NCBI GenBank assembly: GCA_040220455.1
Contig: JAVJUS010000092.1
Coordinates: forward strand, 1-14,880
Source: JAVJUS01 sp040220455
Lineage (GTDB): Bacteria; Pseudomonadota; Alphaproteobacteria; DSM-16000; Inquilinaceae
Direction of reading: 5' to 3'
DNA length: 14,880 bases
Positions 12,201-14,880 of the stretch are shown here, piece after piece; position 1 is the first letter of the stretch, and each line of letters begins with the position of its first letter. Below the pieces are notes generated by a model that saw only the letters and a list, made by a program, of their open reading frames with translations, searched no databases and was not told the origin of the DNA. Both the position numbers and the translations under genes were made by a program.

Positions 12201-13430
12201 CACGCGCCCTCGACCCGGGCGGGGCCGCGGGTCCTGTTCTGGGTCCAGCACCTGCTGGGCATCGGTCATGTCCACCGTGCCACCCTGCTCGCCCGGGCGA
12301 TGGCGGCGGCGGGGCTGCGCGTGACGGTCGCCTCTGGCGGCTTCCCCGTCGCCGGCACGGATTTCGGCCCGGCGCGGGTCGTGCCCCTGCCGCCGGCGCG
12401 CGCGGCCGACCCGTCCTTCCGGGTGCTGCTCGACGCCGAGGGGGCGCCGATCGACGACGCCTGGCGGGCGCGCCGGCGGGCCGCGCTGCTCGACCTCGCC
12501 GCGGAGGTCCGGCCCGACCTGATCGTGACCGAGACCTGGCCCTTCGGCCGGCGATCCTTCGCCTTCGAGCTGGAGCCCTTGATCGAGGCCGCGCGCCGGA
12601 CCAACCCGGCCCTGGTCGTCGCCGCCTCGGTGCGCGACATCCTGGTCGAGAAGCCGGCGAAGAAGACCCGCGCTATGGCCGAGACGGCGCGCGCGGTCTG
12701 CGACCTGGTGCTGGTCCACGGCGACCCGACGGTCGTCCCATTCGAGGCGAGCTTCCCGGACGCGCCCCTGATCGCCGACCGGATCGCCTATACCGGCTAT
12801 GTCGCGCCGCCCCGCCGGGCGGGGGCGCCGGACCCCGGGGCGTCGACGGACGGGCGGGACGCGGTGATCGTCGCCGCCGGCGGCGGGGCGGTCGGGGCGG
12901 GGCTGTTCGAGGCCGCGGCCGGCGCCCGCGCGCTGTCCCGACGGGCCGGCGACACGGTCTGGCGCCTGCTGCTCGGCCCGGACCTGCCGGAAGCGGCGGC
13001 TGCGTCGATCCGTCGCCGGATCGGGACGGGCATCGTCGTCGAGGCGGCGCGCCCGGACTATCCGGACCTGCTCGCCGGCTGCCGGCTTTCGGTCAGCCAG
13101 GCCGGCTACAACACGGTGATGGACGTGCTCGCGGCCGGCTGCCGGGCGCTGTTCGTTCCCTTCGCCGCCGACGGCGAGACCGAGCAGGCGACCCGCGCCC
13201 GCCTGCTGGCCGAGCGCGGCCTCGCCGGCATGGTGGCGGAGGCGGGGCTCGACGCCGACCGGCTCGCCGCCGCGGTCGACCGGGTGCTCGCGGGTCCGGC
13301 GCCGCCGCGTCCGACGCTGAAGGTGGACGGCGCGCGCGAATCGGGACGTCTTCTTTCCGCCGCGCTGGGTGTTAGAGTGCCGGTTCCGCCGGGCGGGGAG
13401 GCGGATCGCGTCTCCCCCGCCCCATCCTGA
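12192..13430 (+). CDS. MurG-like (GT-B, COG4671-type) predicted glycosyltransferase, copy 2
   Basis: The 412-residue protein is a paralogue of the first operon gene. It shares the N-terminal glycine loop HLLGIGHVHRAT (20-31), VRDILVEKP (148-156; LRDVMDGP in copy 1), AYTGYV (199-204) and the donor-side SQAGYNTVMDVLAAG (302-316), where copy 1 has MGGYNTFCEILS. The GGG at 230-232 marks the start of the second Rossmann domain, and PFAADGETEQATRA (323-336) matches the MurG-like donor loop. A HGDP element (176-179) is seen. Donor and acceptor are unknown. It sits 28 nt after the phosphatase within the operon. No good Shine-Dalgarno sequence is visible in the repeat ahead of its ATG, so initiation may rely on ribosomes arriving from upstream. 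Confidence 0.86.
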   Translation: MTGHAPSTRAGPRVLFWVQHLLGIGHVHRATLLARAMAAAGLRVTVASGGFPVAGTDFGPARVVPLPPARAADPSFRVLLDAEGAPIDDAWRARRRAALLDLAAEVRPDLIVTETWPFGRRSFAFELEPLIEAARRTNPALVVAASVRDILVEKPAKKTRAMAETARAVCDLVLVHGDPTVVPFEASFPDAPLIADRIAYTGYVAPPRRAGAPDPGASTDGRDAVIVAAGGGAVGAGLFEAAAGARALSRRAGDTVWRLLLGPDLPEAAAASIRRRIGTGIVVEAARPDYPDLLAGCRLSVSQAGYNTVMDVLAAGCRALFVPFAADGETEQATRARLLAERGLAGMVAEAGLDADRLAAAVDRVLAGPAPPRPTLKVDGARESGRLLSAALGVRVPVPPGGEADRVSPAPS

Positions 13431-13453
13431 CACGCGCCCGGGATCATCCGCCG

Positions 13454-14290
13454 ATGCCGTCCGCCGCGCCGCAGGGATCGATCGAGACAGCGCCCCGGCC
13501 GACCGCCGTGCCGGCGGGCGCCGGCGACTGGGCGGGCCTGCGCGCGGAGCTCGACGCCTGGGCGGCCGCCGGGCGCGCGGCGACGCTGTGGTGGCGCGAC
13601 GACGACGCGGTGGATGCCACGCCGGCGCTAGACCGGCTGCTCGATCGGGCCGCGCGCTCCGGCGTGCCGCTGGGACTCGCCGTGATTCCGGCCGGCGCGA
13701 CGCCGACCCTGGCCGAGCGGCTGGCCGGCCTGGCATCCGTGGCCGTCCTGCAGCACGGCCTGTCCCACGCGAACCACGCCCCGCCCGGGCAGAAGAAGGC
13801 CGAGCTGGGCGATCATCGCCCGATCTCGGCCGTGCTCGACGATCTCGACCGGGGGCGGCGGCGGCTCGACACCCTGTTCGGGCCGGCGCGCCGGCCGGTG
13901 GTGCCGCCCTGGAACCGGATCGGGACCGATGTCGCCGCGGCGCTCGCCGGGCGGGGCGTCGCGATCAGCGTCGACGGCCCGCGGCCCGGCCCCGACACGC
14001 GGCCGTTTCGGGTGAACATCCACGCCGACCCGATCGCCTGGCGCGGCGATCGCGGCTTCGCCGGGGAGGCGGCGGTGCTGGGCGCGGTGATCGGCCATCT
14101 GCGCGCCCGGCGGACCGGCGCGGTGCCCGATCCGGGCGAGGCGACGGGCCTCTTGACCCATCACCTCGTCCACGACGCGGGAACCGAGGCCTTCCTCGAT
14201 CGTTTCCTCGCCGAGACGACGGGCCATCCGGCGGTGTCCTGGCCGCCGGTCGCCGATCTGTTCGCCGGGCCGGCCGGGACCGCGCCGTGA
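13454..14290 (+). CDS. Polysaccharide deacetylase-like (CE4/NodB-like) protein
   Basis: The 278-residue protein has the motif order of carbohydrate esterase family 4. WWRDDDAVDATPAL (46-59) provides the acidic base/metal Asp, with D49-D51 as candidates. LQHGLSHANHAP (99-110) provides the H-x3-H metal pair, H101 and H105. PPWNR (151-155) matches the motif 3 loop, and LLTHHLVHD (233-241) the C-terminal motif with a catalytic His. Family members remove N- or O-acetyl groups from glycans or act on related amides. The first 45 residues lack a hydrophobic signal peptide, so it probably acts in the cytoplasm, on a precursor rather than on an exported polymer. It begins 23 nt after the second MurG-like gene and its stop overlaps the next gene (GTGA). 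The substrate is unknown. Confidence 0.85.
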   Translation: MPSAAPQGSIETAPRPTAVPAGAGDWAGLRAELDAWAAAGRAATLWWRDDDAVDATPALDRLLDRAARSGVPLGLAVIPAGATPTLAERLAGLASVAVLQHGLSHANHAPPGQKKAELGDHRPISAVLDDLDRGRRRLDTLFGPARRPVVPPWNRIGTDVAAALAGRGVAISVDGPRPGPDTRPFRVNIHADPIAWRGDRGFAGEAAVLGAVIGHLRARRTGAVPDPGEATGLLTHHLVHDAGTEAFLDRFLAETTGHPAVSWPPVADLFAGPAGTAP

Positions 14291-14880
14291 CCGAGCATCG
14301 CTATCCCGTCTCCGCATTGGTGGCCGACTATCTGCGCGGCGGCGTCGGGCTCGCGGTCACCGTGCTGCCGATCGCGCTGATCGACCTGCACCCGGCGGTG
14401 TTCTGGGTGTGCCTGGCGCTGGCCGCCCTCTTCGCCGTTTTCACCGCGCGGACCTGGGCGCGTCATCGCACGGTCGTCGTCTCCGGCGAGGAGGGAATCG
14501 AGGCGCGCGGGCCGCTTGGCGGCGGCATCGCCTGGGCCGACCTGGCCAAGCTCGAGCTGCGCTACTTCTCGACCCGGCGCGACCGGGGCGACGGCTGGAT
14601 GCAGCTCGACCTCGCCGGCGCCGGGCGCAAGTTGGCGCTGGAGAGCACGCTGAGCGAGTTCGGCACGCTCGTCGACCGGGCGGCCGCGGCGGCGCGCGCC
14701 AACCGGCTGGGGCTGAGCGCGCCGACCATCGAGAACCTGCAGGCGCTGGGCGCGGAGGTCGGGGCCGGCGGGGCCGGGGGCGAGCGCGGCAACGAGTCCG
14801 GCGGCGAGGCCGATCCCGACGGCCCGTGGGTCGGCCGCTGGGCCGAGCGCGCGCGGGCCCGGCGCGCGGCGGAAGCGGGC
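14287..14880 (+). CDS. Two-TM membrane protein of unknown function (partial, runs off the window)
   Basis: A frame opens with GTG at 14287, overlapping the deacetylase stop as GTGA, and stays open for 198 codons to the window end. Residues about 15-32 and 36-53 form two hydrophobic segments joined by a very short turn (DLHPA), a membrane hairpin. A soluble part follows with strand-like stretches TVVVSGEEGIEARGPLG (62-78) and IAWADLAKLELRYFS (81-95). This layout recalls bacterial PH-like domains behind a membrane hairpin, but that is a guess. Residues 158-185 are Gly/Glu/Asp-rich and probably disordered, followed by an Arg/Ala-rich helix. Not recognised by family. The GTGA overlap and codon character support a real gene that is the last visible member of the operon. 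Confidence 0.8.
   Translation, partial: MTEHRYPVSALVADYLRGGVGLAVTVLPIALIDLHPAVFWVCLALAALFAVFTARTWARHRTVVVSGEEGIEARGPLGGGIAWADLAKLELRYFSTRRDRGDGWMQLDLAGAGRKLALESTLSEFGTLVDRAAAAARANRLGLSAPTIENLQALGAEVGAGGAGGERGNESGGEADPDGPWVGRWAERARARRAAEAG

Noticed and set aside
12144..13736. 530-codon minus-strand frame opposite the second MurG-like gene
   Set aside because: Arg/Pro/Gly-rich antisense shadow without recognisable domains. The plus strand carries clear family motifs over the same span.

Overview
The window is very GC-rich (roughly 70% or more by eye), densely coded DNA with frequent ATGA/GTGA stop-start overlaps and GTG starts. Gene content (a short-form opgH, dapB, a lone cyclic-nucleotide-binding protein paired with an ABC exporter, and conserved unknowns of a type I associate with Rhizobiales/Rhodospirillales-like genomes) points to an alphaproteobacterium. 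The genus cannot be told from the sequence.

Layout. (1) 1-3026, plus strand: the 3' tail of a gene (probably opgG), opgH for osmoregulated periplasmic glucan synthesis, then dapB for lysine/diaminopimelate synthesis. (2) 3040-4184, minus strand: a two-gene unit coupled by an ATGA overlap. It encodes a conserved unknown with an Ada-like cysteine motif and a small SAM-dependent methyltransferase. (3) 4185-4421: an intergenic space holding a pair of inverted, hairpin-forming, C/G-tract repeats. (4) 4422-7561, minus strand: a large ABC-exporter-like protein with a heavily altered and expanded nucleotide-binding domain, followed 35 nt downstream by a stand-alone cyclic-nucleotide-binding protein. 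(5) 7562-7884: a divergent regulatory region with perfect palindromes, one of which overlaps a plausible promoter for the ABC gene. (6) 7885-14880, plus strand: one tightly packed operon of MurG-like glycosyltransferase, GT4, GT4, histidine phosphatase, second MurG-like glycosyltransferase, polysaccharide-deacetylase-like protein and a two-TM membrane protein that runs off the window.

How the parts may work together. The plus-strand operon looks like a cytoplasmic glycan or glycolipid assembly line: four glycosyltransferases, a trimming deacetylase and a phosphatase. The divergent ABC/cyclic-nucleotide-binding pair could be its exporter or a regulatory partner. No gene here matches a named polysaccharide pathway that I recognise, and there is no Wzx/Wzy, priming transferase or outer-membrane export gene in view. 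The glycan product is therefore unknown. This cluster, and above all the unusual ABC protein, is the best candidate in the window for an undescribed system.
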